This document shows, piece after piece, positions 56,545-64,000 of a stretch of 64,000 bases of DNA (its first letter is position 1; the number at the start of each line of letters is the position of its first letter). This DNA comes from Caecibacteroides pullorum (GTDB lineage: Bacteria > Bacteroidota > Bacteroidia > Bacteroidales > Bacteroidaceae). The DNA is taken from contig NZ_JAAZTS010000001.1 of the NCBI RefSeq assembly GCF_019239235.1, positions 186,001 through 250,000 on the forward strand. The letters run 5' to 3'. Made by a program: the position numbers and the translations under genes. The notes below the pieces were generated by a model. It saw only the letters and a program-made list of their open reading frames with translations. It had not been told where the DNA came from and did no database searches.

Positions 56545-58098
56545 ATGAAAAAGTCTACGATTTGGATATTAGGTGTTGTAATGGGGCTTTCCTTCCTCAG
56601 CTTGTTGTATCTACAGATCAGTTACATTGAGGAAATGGTAAAGATGCGTAATGAGCAGTTTGACGAATCTGTGAAACGTGCTTTGATGGCTGCTTCCAAG
56701 GATGTTGAATCTGCCGAGGTGGCTCGTTGGCTACGGGAGGACATTTCGGAAGCAGAAAAGAAAGCTTGGGAACAGGCGCAGGGTACGAACGGAAATGGAA
56801 TGGTGCAGACTCATCGGTTTATGATGACTTCTCCTGACGGGACAATACGTTCTTCGGTCGAGTTGAAGACGTTCTCCAACCAACCATCCGAGTTACCGCG
56901 AGCTATGATTTCGCGCAAACATGGTGCGAAGACCATTCCTCAGACGTCTCGTTCGTTGGCTGATATGATTAAGAACCGTTATTTGTATCAGCGTGCTTTG
57001 GTAGATGATGTGGTTTTCAATATGCTTTATCATGCCAGCGATAAGCCTATAGAAGAAAGAGTCAATTTTAAAAATCTGGATCAATACATTAAGTCTGGAT
57101 TGATTGATAATGGTATTGGAGATTTTGACTATCATTTTAAGGTGATTGATCGTGACGGTCGGGAAGTGTATCGTTGTTCGGACTACAGCGATGAGGGAAG
57201 TGAGAGTTCTTATGCACAGCCGCTGTTCTTGAACGATCCGCCGGCACGGATGAGTATTGTGAAGGTTCATTTTCCTGGAAAGAAGGACTATATCTTCGAT
57301 TCGGTCAGCTTTATGATACCTTCGATGATTTTTACTTTTGTACTACTCATTACATTCATATTTACGATTTATATCGTATTCCGTCAGAAGAAACTGACAG
57401 AAATGAAGAACGATTTTATCAATAATATGACCCATGAGTTCAAAACGCCGATTTCTACAATTTCGTTGGCTGCCCAGATGTTGAACGATCCGGCTGTAGG
57501 TAAGTCTCCTGCCATGTTCCAGCATATCTCGGGAGTGATTAATGATGAGACGAAGCGGTTGAGGTTTCAGGTAGAAAAGGTGTTGCAGATGTCGATGTTC
57601 GACAGACAAAAGGCAACGCTGAAGCCTAAAGATGTAGATGCTAACGAGCTGATCAAGGGGGTTGTTCATACCTTTGCTCTGAAAGTGGAGCGTTATAATG
57701 GAAAGATTGATACGGAACTGGAAGCTGCAGAAGCGCATGTCTTTGTGGACGAGATGCATATTACGAATGTGATTTTCAACTTGATGGATAATGCAGTGAA
57801 GTACAAACGTCCTGATGTAGACTTGCATTTGATGGTAAGGACATGGAATGAATCCGGTAAACTGATGATTTCGGTACAAGACAATGGTATCGGTATCAAG
57901 AAGGAGAATTTGAAGAAAATATTCGAGAAGTTCTATCGCGTGCATACGGGTAATCTGCACGATGTAAAGGGCTTTGGATTGGGGTTGGCTTATGTGAAAA
58001 AAATAATTATGGACCATAAGGGAACCATCCGGGCTGAAAGCGAACTTAACGTGGGAACTAAATTTATTATTGCATTACCTTTATTAAAAACTGATTGA
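56545..58098 (+). CDS. rprX: Sensor histidine kinase RprX
   Basis: 517 aa from the ATG at 56545; a GTG six bases earlier is possible but lies within the promoter box. Two membrane segments near residues 5-25 and 255-280 flank a periplasmic sensing domain of about 230 residues. Then HisKA with phospho-accepting His297 in MTHEFKTPIST, and HATPase with NLMDNAVKYKRPD, DNGIGIKKENL and GFGLGLAYVKKI. The pair with the next gene, next to rpsF, matches the RprXY system known from B. fragilis. The start of the response regulator gene is 2 bp after its stop. Confidence 0.85.
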   Translation: MKKSTIWILGVVMGLSFLSLLYLQISYIEEMVKMRNEQFDESVKRALMAASKDVESAEVARWLREDISEAEKKAWEQAQGTNGNGMVQTHRFMMTSPDGTIRSSVELKTFSNQPSELPRAMISRKHGAKTIPQTSRSLADMIKNRYLYQRALVDDVVFNMLYHASDKPIEERVNFKNLDQYIKSGLIDNGIGDFDYHFKVIDRDGREVYRCSDYSDEGSESSYAQPLFLNDPPARMSIVKVHFPGKKDYIFDSVSFMIPSMIFTFVLLITFIFTIYIVFRQKKLTEMKNDFINNMTHEFKTPISTISLAAQMLNDPAVGKSPAMFQHISGVINDETKRLRFQVEKVLQMSMFDRQKATLKPKDVDANELIKGVVHTFALKVERYNGKIDTELEAAEAHVFVDEMHITNVIFNLMDNAVKYKRPDVDLHLMVRTWNESGKLMISVQDNGIGIKKENLKKIFEKFYRVHTGNLHDVKGFGLGLAYVKKIIMDHKGTIRAESELNVGTKFIIALPLLKTD

Positions 58099-58099
58099 T

Positions 58100-58801
58100 A
58101 TGGACGAGAAATTGCGAATTTTATTGTGCGAGGATGATGAAAATCTCGGTATGTTGCTGAGAGAATACTTGCAGGCCAAGGGCTATGCTGCCGACCTGTT
58201 TCCCGATGGAGAGGCCGGGTATAAAGCCTTTTTGAAAAATAAATATGACTTATGTGTATTCGATGTTATGATGCCGAAGAAGGATGGTTTTACACTGGCG
58301 CAAGAAGTGCGTGCGGCCAATGCTGAAATCCCCATTATATTCTTAACGGCAAAGACATTGAAGGATGATATTCTGGAAGGTTTCAAGATTGGTGCCGACG
58401 ATTATATTACCAAACCTTTCAGTATGGAAGAGCTTACTTTCAGAATCGAGGCAATTTTGCGTCGTGTACGTGGTAAGAAAAACAAAGAAAGTAACATTTA
58501 TAAGATCGGTAAGTTTACATTCGATACTCAGAAACAAATCCTTTCTACGGCTGAAAAGCAGACGAAGCTGACGACGAAGGAGTCTGAACTGTTAGGCTTG
58601 CTCTGTGCACATGCTAATGAGATTCTTCAGCGCGACTTTGCTTTGAAGACGATTTGGATTGATGACAATTATTTCAATGCCCGCAGTATGGACGTGTACA
58701 TAACGAAGCTGCGCAAGCATCTGAAAGAAGATGATTCTATTGAAATCATAAATATTCATGGCAAGGGCTACAAACTGATTACTCCCGAACCGGAAAATTG
58801 A
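58100..58801 (+). CDS. rprY: Response regulator RprY, OmpR family
   Basis: 233 aa. The receiver domain has the acidic pair CEDDEN, phospho-acceptor Asp55 in VFDVMMPKKDGF, Thr in FLTAKTL and Lys in TKPFSMEEL. The C-terminal winged helix is OmpR-type (TKLTTKESELLGLLCAHANE, then YFNARSMDVYITKLRKHL, then NIHGKGYKL). It is coupled to rprX and ends before two hairpins. Confidence 0.87.
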   Translation: MDEKLRILLCEDDENLGMLLREYLQAKGYAADLFPDGEAGYKAFLKNKYDLCVFDVMMPKKDGFTLAQEVRAANAEIPIIFLTAKTLKDDILEGFKIGADDYITKPFSMEELTFRIEAILRRVRGKKNKESNIYKIGKFTFDTQKQILSTAEKQTKLTTKESELLGLLCAHANEILQRDFALKTIWIDDNYFNARSMDVYITKLRKHLKEDDSIEIINIHGKGYKLITPEPEN

Positions 58802-58820
58802 CTTCTCTATTTTAGAGTTG

Positions 58821-58860
58821 CTATTCTGTCGCTTGTCCTTTGGAGTAAGCGACAGAATAG
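58821..58860. terminator. Hairpin after rprY
   Basis: CTATTCTGTCGCTT and AAGCGACAGAATAG form a perfect 14-bp stem with a 12-base loop. No T-run; it stands directly before the stronger terminator at 58865. Confidence 0.7.
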
Positions 58861-58864
58861 ATAT

Positions 58865-58911
58865 AAAATATAAAAGGACGATTGCTTGGCAATCGTCCTT
58901 TTATATTTTTT
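58865..58911. terminator. Bidirectional terminator between convergent genes
   Basis: A perfect 21-bp stem (58865-58885 with 58889-58909), three-base loop, with A-run and T-run on the two sides. It can end rprY on the plus strand and the 58-aa gene on the minus strand. Confidence 0.9.
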
Positions 58912-58925
58912 GTCTGAATTTTGAA

Positions 58926-59102
58926 TTAATCGGCAATTCTCTTGTTGATAGCGATGTAGGTAATCAAGCCGATAACGATAACGGCTGCTGCACCTCCCAA
59001 GATAGAATTGTTGTTAACATTACCAGTGAAGGAGCATGCTACTAGAATGATTGCTCCCACCAGGATTAATATCAATCCCAAGTTTTTCAATAAGCCTTTC
59101 AT
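58926..59102 (-). CDS. 58-aa membrane protein of unknown function
   Basis: A short open frame with strong hydrophobic character: MKGLLKNLGLILILVGAIIL, then a polar turn CSFTGNVNNNS, then a second hydrophobic stretch AAAVIVIGLITYIAI and a basic end NKRIAD. This predicts two membrane segments with both ends on the cytoplasmic side, or, less likely, a lipoprotein using Cys23. It is followed by the terminator at 58865-58911 and thus looks like a real single-gene unit. The function is unknown. Confidence 0.7.
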   Translation of the reverse strand: MKGLLKNLGLILILVGAIILVACSFTGNVNNNSILGGAAAVIVIGLITYIAINKRIAD

Positions 59103-59267
59103 TTGTGTGTATTTTTAATAGATTATTATATTCATGCAATTCAGTCACAAAGAAAAGCATAATTCTTTAACAAGCGAAATTATTTGTGCAAAAAAACTGT
59201 TAATGGTCCAATTTCATTTGTTTTTTCCCCTTTTCTGTGATGTTTGAAGGGCTGTGAATCGCCCCTT

Positions 59268-59714
59268 TCAGTCTTTGATATTGAAGAAGATCTTTTTTAG
59301 TAATTCTTGTCCTACACTCAGTTCTTCCAGCTTTACTCCTTTCAGGGCTTCTTTCAAGGTTTGATTAGCCACGCGACGCGCTTTGGTTTCCAGTTCTCTT
59401 CCGTCTTTGGTTAAATGTATCTGATTGGTGCGGCGATCTTTCTTGTCCGATATGCGCACTACCAGATGCTGTCGTTCCATGTTGTCTATCAGTCGGGTCA
59501 TACTAGGCTTGTCCTTAAAGGTGGCGTTGCACAGTTCCTGTTGCGTCACTCCGTCTTTTTCCCACAAAAAGATGAGTACGGTCCATTGTTCGGGTGTGAT
59601 TTCCATTCCGTTTTGTCGGAAGTTACGTGAGAGTTTCCGGTTGATGGCTGCCGATACCTTTCCGTTCAGGATGGCAAAAATCAGCCTCATGTCAAAATTG
59701 AACTGTTCTATCAT
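59268..59714 (-). CDS. MarR family transcriptional regulator
   Basis: 148 aa from the ATG at 59714 (MIEQFNFDMRLIF); an upstream TTG is at the transcription start and unlikely to be used. Winged helix of MarR type (TPEQWTVLIFLWEKDGVTQQ, then KPSMTRLIDNMERQHLVVRI, then KDRRTNQIHLTKDGREL) with helices at both ends for dimerisation. It is divergent from rpsF. The target genes are not evident; autoregulation from the shared intergenic region is likely for the family. Confidence 0.85.
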   Translation of the reverse strand: MIEQFNFDMRLIFAILNGKVSAAINRKLSRNFRQNGMEITPEQWTVLIFLWEKDGVTQQELCNATFKDKPSMTRLIDNMERQHLVVRISDKKDRRTNQIHLTKDGRELETKARRVANQTLKEALKGVKLEELSVGQELLKKIFFNIKD

Positions 59715-59737
59715 GAAATATTGTTTAAACAACCTTG

Positions 59738-59745
59738 CAAAGGTA
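59738..59745 (-). promoter_or_regulatory. Promoter -7 box of the MarR gene
   Basis: TACCTTTG on the minus strand, 23 bp before the ATG at 59714. Confidence 0.6.
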
Positions 59746-59795
59746 GTTTTCTTGCCTGATAAATCCTACATTGACGAATAAAAAAATATTAAATG

Positions 59796-59826
59796 TTTGT
59801 AGTTCAAAATAAAATGCCTACCTTTG
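59796..59826 (+). promoter_or_regulatory. Promoter of the rpsF operon
   Basis: TTTG at 59796-59799 and TACCTTTG at 59819-59826, 19 bp apart, a full consensus match. The leader to the rpsF ATG at 59871 is about 40 nt. Confidence 0.85.
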
Positions 59827-59870
59827 CACCGCAATTTTTAAATCAACTAAATTTATTTAATCAAACGAGT

Positions 59871-60215
59871 ATGAATCATTACGAAACCGTTTTCATTTTA
59901 ACTCCCGTTTTGTCTGACGTTCAGATGAAGGAAGCGGTAGAGAAATTCAAAGGCATCCTTACTGCTGAAGGTGCTGCGATTGTAAATGAAGAGAACTGGG
60001 GACTGAAGAAGCTGGCTTATCCTATCCAGAAGAAGTCTACAGGTTTCTATCAGCTGATTGAGTTCGATGCAGAACCTTCTGTAATCGAGAAATTGGAAGT
60101 TAACTTCCGTCGTGACGAGCGTGTAATCCGCTTCTTGACTTTCAAACAAGACAAGTATGCTGCCGAATACGCTGCAAAAAGAAGAAGTGTAAAATCAACT
60201 AAAAAGGAGGATTAA
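59871..60215 (+). CDS. rpsF: 30S ribosomal protein S6
   Basis: 114 aa from the ATG at 59871 ([15 protein letters not shown]), the normal start; the frame is open upstream but this crosses the promoter. It has the S6 core ([20 protein letters not shown], then [10 protein letters not shown]) and a basic C-terminal tail ([12 protein letters not shown]). First gene of the rpsF-rpsR-rplI operon, with 2 bp to rpsR. Confidence 0.95.
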   Translation: MNHYETVFILTPVLSDVQMKEAVEKFKGILTAEGAAIVNEENWGLKKLAYPIQKKSTGFYQLIEFDAEPSVIEKLEVNFRRDERVIRFLTFKQDKYAAEYAAKRRSVKSTKKED

Positions 60216-60217
60216 TC

Positions 60218-60490
60218 ATGGCACAACAAGTTCAATCAGAGATCAGATATTTAACTCCGCCCTCAGTAGACGTTAAGAAGAAAAAATACTGCCGTTTCAA
60301 AAAGAGCGGTATCAAGTACATCGATTACAAAGATCCTGAGTTCCTGAAGAAATTCCTGAACGAACAGGGTAAAATTCTTCCCCGCCGCATTACAGGTACT
60401 TCTTTGAAGTATCAGCGTCGTGTGGCTCAAGCTGTTAAGAGAGCCCGTCACTTGGCATTGCTGCCTTATGTAACTGACATGATGAAATAA
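60218..60490 (+). CDS. rpsR: 30S ribosomal protein S18
   Basis: 90 aa, normal length, S18 core [20 protein letters not shown] and [20 protein letters not shown]. In the ribosome it binds S6, encoded directly upstream. A good GGAGG precedes its start (AAAAAGGAGGATTAATC), as before rplI. Confidence 0.95.
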   Translation: MAQQVQSEIRYLTPPSVDVKKKKYCRFKKSGIKYIDYKDPEFLKKFLNEQGKILPRRITGTSLKYQRRVAQAVKRARHLALLPYVTDMMK

Positions 60491-60505
60491 TAAGGAGGAG
60501 ATAGT

Positions 60506-60955
60506 ATGGAAATTATATTGAAAGAAGACGTAATAAACTTGGGTTATAAGAACGACATCGTGACTGTAAAGTCCGGTTATGGTCGCAACTACCTCATCCC
60601 TACCGGTAAGGCCGTTATCGCTTCTCCGTCTGCAAAAAAGATGTTGGCGGAAGAACTGAAGCAGCGTGCTCACAAGTTGGAGAAAATTAAAAAAGATGCC
60701 GAAGAATTGGCTGCAAAGCTGGAAGGCGTTTCTCTGACTATTGCCACAAAGGTAAGCTCCACAGGTACTATTTTCGGTTCTGTAGGAAGCATTCAGATTG
60801 CTGATGAGTTGGCAAAATTGGGTCACAATATTGATCGTAAGATCATCGTTGTAAAAGACGCTGTGAAGGAAGTTGGTCACTACAAAGCAGTTGTTAAACT
60901 GCACAAAGAAGTTTCTGTAGAAATTCCTTTCGAAGTAGTTGCAGAAGAAGCTTGA
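60506..60955 (+). CDS. rplI: 50S ribosomal protein L9
   Basis: 149 aa, with the N-terminal 23S-binding domain ([20 protein letters not shown], then [14 protein letters not shown]), long connecting helix and C-terminal domain ([15 protein letters not shown]). Last gene of the operon. Confidence 0.95.
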   Translation: MEIILKEDVINLGYKNDIVTVKSGYGRNYLIPTGKAVIASPSAKKMLAEELKQRAHKLEKIKKDAEELAAKLEGVSLTIATKVSSTGTIFGSVGSIQIADELAKLGHNIDRKIIVVKDAVKEVGHYKAVVKLHKEVSVEIPFEVVAEEA

Positions 60956-60978
60956 TAAAACTTTCTATAAAAATTGCG

Positions 60979-61012
60979 AGAGCGTGCATCTTTGATGTGC
61001 GCTCTTTTTTTT
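60979..61012 (+). terminator. Terminator of the rpsF-rpsR-rplI operon
   Basis: AGAGCG and CGCTCT stem extended by weaker pairs around TTT, followed by eight T. Confidence 0.85.
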
Positions 61013-61044
61013 GTATCATAATCCAGGATATTTTTGTTGCATTT

Positions 61045-61128
61045 CTAAAGTTGCTCTTTAGACTGCTAAAGTCCCTCTTTACGCGGCTCAAGTGCCACTT
61101 TACGTCGCTAATGTAGGTGTTTACGGTT
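61045..61128 (-). repeat. 21-bp-period array, four units
   Basis: Units start at 61045, 61066, 61087 and 61108, exactly 21 bp apart. The first core CTAAAGTTGCTCTTTAG is a perfect 6-bp dyad; the others read CTAAAGTCCCTCTTTAC, CTCAAGTGCCACTTTAC and CTAATGTAGGTGTTTAC. Arms are kept while the five central bases vary. The linkers are GCGG-, GTCG-like. The same family as 22-84 (opposite strand) and 35521-35604. Confidence 0.9.
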
Positions 61129-61262
61129 GTGGTATTAGAGAGCTTGTTCCGTCTTTCTGTTTTGTTCGCTTAGTTTATGCTTGCAAGGGCTTAACTCTTA
61201 CTTTGATATGTTTTTACAGTCTGAATATGATCAGGGTAAATACTGAAATCTCCAGGATATAA

Positions 61263-61318
61263 AAACAGAGCGAAGGATCTCGAAACGTCAATGCGTATTC
61301 GGATCCTCCGCTCTGTTT
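61263..61318 (-). terminator. Terminator of the phosphate transporter gene
   Basis: AAACAGAGCG pairs with CGCTCTGTTT, with a second GGATC/GATCC stretch inside; on the minus strand a T-run follows. Confidence 0.8.
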
Positions 61319-61356
61319 AGATATTTCCTCTCGTTAAGGAAAGGAAACTGTTTCCT

Positions 61357-63603
61357 TTATTCTTCTGCCTGGAACTTCCGGCTTACCTTCAGCAAGTTGC
61401 TGGCATAAGTTACAACGTTTTGGGCTTCTTGTACCATGGTCAGGTAGACCATGCTTACTTTGATACTGCCTGTATGGCTCTGTATGCGTTGCAACTCCTC
61501 GCGTTTCAGATGAGCCAGTTGGCCGTTCAGCTCATTAGCTTTACGGATATCTGTATCCATGTCATCGTAATTATTATTTTCGATACGGCTGCGGCATACT
61601 TGCAGAAGGTAGGTGATGCCTTCCGTAACATCTGCGAACTCGCCTTTTTGGATAGCATCCAGCGGTTTAAAGTTGTTGTCCACATGCTCCAAGCAAGGTT
61701 CGCACAAGCGGCCTACACTGTATACCAGTTCACTGGCGAAGTCATTTCCCTGATAATAGTAGAGCCCTTTCTCCAAGATGGTGTTATTGTCCAGATGGCT
61801 CATGGCCAGTGTACCTGTTCGTTTCATTTGCTTGATGAGCTGTTTCTCAAACTTTACCGAGCCCATGGAGCGGCGCAGGCCGCGCAGATTTTCATGTAGG
61901 AAAGAAGTGGAGATGCGCTCGAAGTTCTCTTCGGTAAACGCCAATATCTTGCCAAGCTCCTCACGGGTATGCGTCTGCAACAGGCGCAGGATTTCAGCGT
62001 TATCGGAACTGCTCAATAGTTGTTTTAAAGTTTCGTCTTTTTTCTCTTTAGCCTTGCGCTTTTTGAACATTATCTGGCTTCTTATTAGCAGGAATACGGC
62101 CACACCTATCAGCAGGATAATAGCTACTGTGCCGCCATAATGGATGAATAAGGTCACGAAGAAGCAGAAGGTGAAAGCGGCTCCCGCGGTGATGAACCAT
62201 CCGCCAATGACACTTAACACGCCCGTAATACGGAAAACGGCAGAGTCACGTCCCCAAGCACGGTCAGCTAATGAGCTACCCATGGCTACCATGAAGGTTA
62301 CATAGGTAGTAGATAGGGGCAATTTCAGTGAAGTACCCAACGCGATGAGTAGTCCGGCCAGTACCAGATTGACAGAAGCGCGCACCATGTCGAAGGCGGC
62401 TCCGTCGGCTATGATAGCTTCGTCCTTGCGGAAACGGGTATCAATCCAGCGTTTGGTGCTTTCGGGAGTTATTTTTGAGATGCCGGTGGCAAGTGTCATG
62501 CTGAAACGTACCAGTGTGCGGGCGATTGGCGTACTACCGAAGTTCTCTTCACCCTCGTCTTGGCGGGACAAGTCTACGGAAGTCTTGATGACGTTGTGGG
62601 CTTTCTTCGAAGTAGCTAAGGCAATGACCATGACTGCACCCGAACCTAACAGGAAATACCAAGGGGTTTGTGCGGAACCAAGTAAAGAAGTCATCAGGAA
62701 ACCGTTGGGACCTGCGGCTTGTCCGTTGGCCGTGTAATCCAGGAACGAAGAATAACCGGCCAAAGGCACACCGATGAAGTTCACCAGGTCATTTCCTGCA
62801 AAAGCCAATGCCAAGGCAAACGTACCCATCAGCACAACAACCTTAAAAACGTTCACCTTGCAGATGTGGAGCACCTGCATCAGGACGGTGAAGAACACGA
62901 AAAAGGCACCCACCAGTTCCAGCGTGTGCGCTTGTATCCAATGGTTGTATTCGGGAGTCATAAAGGAACTGTCCTTCAGTCCTTTTATCAGCATGAAGTA
63001 GATGATGCTCGTAGCGGCTATACCTCCGAAAATGCCGATACTATACTTCATGTGCTTCTTGTAGTTGAACGTGAAGACGATACGTGCCAACCATTGTACC
63101 AGCATACCGAAGAAAAACGCAATGGCTACCGACACGAAGATGGCCATGATGACGGAAAGGGCTTTATCTGTATTGATCAGATCGCCTAATCCCAAAGTTC
63201 CTTCGCTGCTGTAAACCTTGATAAGTGATAATGCAAAAGTACCTCCCAGCAGCTCGAATACCATTGAAACGGTAGTCGAGGTTGGCATACCCATCGTGTT
63301 GAATACGTCTAATAGGACGACGTCCGTCAACATGACGGCCAGTAGAATACACATGATCTCCGCGAAGTAGAAGTGTTGCGGTTGATAGATGCCGTGTCGG
63401 GCTATGTCCATCATACCGTTGCTGAGTGCCGCACCGATGAAGACTCCTACGCCTGCAATGAAGATGATAGTCTTGAAAGATGCCGCCTTGGCTCCGATAG
63501 CAGAGTTCAAGAAGTTGACGGCATCGTTGCTTACGCCCACCACCAAATCGAATATGGCCAGGACGAACAGGAAAATTACAATTCCTAGATAGATAGTTTC
63601 CAT
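61357..63603 (-). CDS. PiT family inorganic phosphate transporter with PhoU-like C-terminal domain
   Basis: 748 aa, longer than simple PiT proteins. Two PHO4 half-domains with the family signatures GVSNDAVNFLNSAIG (~23-37) and AGNDLVNFIGVPLAG (~268-282), about ten to twelve membrane segments, then from ~500 a soluble, charged helical region of about 250 residues (KKRKAKEKKDETLKQLLSSS and further) like a PhoU/DUF47 domain. In other bacteria DUF47 proteins sit beside PiT genes, so this is a natural fusion that probably gates uptake. The next gene on the same strand is polyphosphate kinase. Confidence 0.87.
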   Translation of the reverse strand: METIYLGIVIFLFVLAIFDLVVGVSNDAVNFLNSAIGAKAASFKTIIFIAGVGVFIGAALSNGMMDIARHGIYQPQHFYFAEIMCILLAVMLTDVVLLDVFNTMGMPTSTTVSMVFELLGGTFALSLIKVYSSEGTLGLGDLINTDKALSVIMAIFVSVAIAFFFGMLVQWLARIVFTFNYKKHMKYSIGIFGGIAATSIIYFMLIKGLKDSSFMTPEYNHWIQAHTLELVGAFFVFFTVLMQVLHICKVNVFKVVVLMGTFALALAFAGNDLVNFIGVPLAGYSSFLDYTANGQAAGPNGFLMTSLLGSAQTPWYFLLGSGAVMVIALATSKKAHNVIKTSVDLSRQDEGEENFGSTPIARTLVRFSMTLATGISKITPESTKRWIDTRFRKDEAIIADGAAFDMVRASVNLVLAGLLIALGTSLKLPLSTTYVTFMVAMGSSLADRAWGRDSAVFRITGVLSVIGGWFITAGAAFTFCFFVTLFIHYGGTVAIILLIGVAVFLLIRSQIMFKKRKAKEKKDETLKQLLSSSDNAEILRLLQTHTREELGKILAFTEENFERISTSFLHENLRGLRRSMGSVKFEKQLIKQMKRTGTLAMSHLDNNTILEKGLYYYQGNDFASELVYSVGRLCEPCLEHVDNNFKPLDAIQKGEFADVTEGITYLLQVCRSRIENNNYDDMDTDIRKANELNGQLAHLKREELQRIQSHTGSIKVSMVYLTMVQEAQNVVTYASNLLKVSRKFQAEE

Positions 63604-63684
63604 ATAAATTATAGTGAATTTTTATTCGGATGCAAAGGACGGTTTTTTCTGTTACACATACTTGTCATATATGTTACAATCGTG

Positions 63685-64000
63685 TTACAAACGAGATTTC
63701 AAGTATTCATAAAAAGCATATTGCGCTCGTACCTTTTCGGTCTGTGGATGAGGTGATTTCCATCGGTTTTTTAACTCCTCGTCCACAAAACATGCTTTGC
63801 GCTTATCAGCCAGTTGGATATGAAGCATATCGGTCAATTCCTGTCTCAGTCTTTTGTCGAGCACAGGTGTCACCGCTTCAATCCGTCGGTAGAGGTTACG
63901 GCGCATCCAGTCGGGCGAACCGAGGAAGAGCTGTGGCTTTCCGCCGTTACCGAAGTACCAGACGCGCGCATGTTCCAGAAATGTATCCACAATGCGCGTC
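63685..64000 (-). CDS. ppk1: Polyphosphate kinase 1, C-terminal part (cut by window end)
   Basis: The last ~104 residues of a longer protein. They match the C-terminal domain of Ppk1 (VDTFLEHARVWYFGNGG, then LFLGSPDWMRRNLYRRIEAV, then TPVLDKRLRQELTDML), with the HxxV/R and phosphohistidine-domain partner region typical of the enzyme. It makes polyphosphate from ATP. The start lies beyond 64000. It is transcribed towards, and may be co-transcribed with, the phosphate transporter 81 bp downstream. Confidence 0.85.
   Translation of the reverse strand, partial: TRIVDTFLEHARVWYFGNGGKPQLFLGSPDWMRRNLYRRIEAVTPVLDKRLRQELTDMLHIQLADKRKACFVDEELKNRWKSPHPQTEKVRAQYAFYEYLKSRL

Larger units (their letters stand above)
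60956..61356. other. Noncoding region between convergent rplI and phosphate transporter genes
   Basis: 401 bp with, in order, the rplI terminator (60979-61012), a 21-bp-period repeat array (61045-61128), about 130 bp without visible features, and the transporter's terminator (61263-61318). No gene seen. Confidence 0.7.

Noticed and set aside
59103..59267. RNA gene between the 58-aa gene and the MarR gene
   Set aside because: AT-rich sequence without tRNA-like folds or clear promoter; nothing to support a call.

Overview
The window looks like chromosomal DNA of a gut Bacteroides or close relative (Bacteroidaceae). Three things support this. Many genes have the Bacteroidetes promoter form TTTG-N19-TAnnTTTG. 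The protein set is typical of the group: an ECF sigma/FecR/TonB receptor set with a DUF4249 partner, fimbrillin lipoproteins, GH97/GH51/GH127/GH2 enzymes, EF-G2, RprXY and fucRIP. Intergenic regions also carry many short repeats. No rRNA, tRNA or classical CRISPR array was seen.

Layout. 1-478 is noncoding with a 21-bp-period repeat array. 479-7372 is a fimbria locus: a truncated DUF3575 gene, then an OmpA-like/DUF3575 protein, a DUF5119 lipoprotein, a fimbrillin and a large tip-like fimbrillin. 7445-9662 holds two insertion sequences; the first transposase has an amber codon, and a thioredoxin-like DUF5106 gene beyond the second has lost its 5' part. 10865-12346 is an rRNA methyltransferase with an in-frame heptamer repeat. 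12341-18697 (minus) is a CusCBA-type metal efflux set with a His-rich small protein. 18731-20368 is an ABC-F ATPase. 20670-25379 is the fucose locus fucR-fucI-mutarotase-fucP, with no kinase or aldolase gene present. 25475-27857 holds a lipoprotein of unknown role and the CCA-adding enzyme. 27846-33977 (minus) is an ECF sigma factor, unknown lipoprotein, FecR, TonB receptor and DUF4249 set. 34089-37577 holds a POT-like transporter and a broken GH29 fucosidase. 37772-40654 is an ArsR-led thiol/arsenical-type operon. 40775-41908 is hemW. 42179-53908 is a run of five glycoside hydrolases for arabinose- and galactose-containing glycans, with no SusC/SusD pair. 54111-60955 holds EF-G2, rprX-rprY, a 58-aa membrane protein, a MarR regulator and rpsF-rpsR-rplI. 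61357-64000 (minus) holds a PiT phosphate transporter and the end of polyphosphate kinase.

The most unusual signal is structural. At least eight places carry short arrays of 3-7 small dyad-symmetric motifs, 13-17 bp each, repeated at a period of exactly or nearly 21, 22 or 23 bp, that is about two helical turns. Different arrays have different sequences but the same architecture. Seven are intergenic and one lies in frame inside the cusA-like gene. I cannot name a described system that explains them.

Both fucose-related parts look eroded: fucI is not followed by a kinase or aldolase gene, and the GH29 gene has an internal deletion with a frame change. Base composition also differs by eye: the fimbria, metal-efflux and ABC-F regions are clearly GC-richer than the glycosidase and EF-G2 regions.
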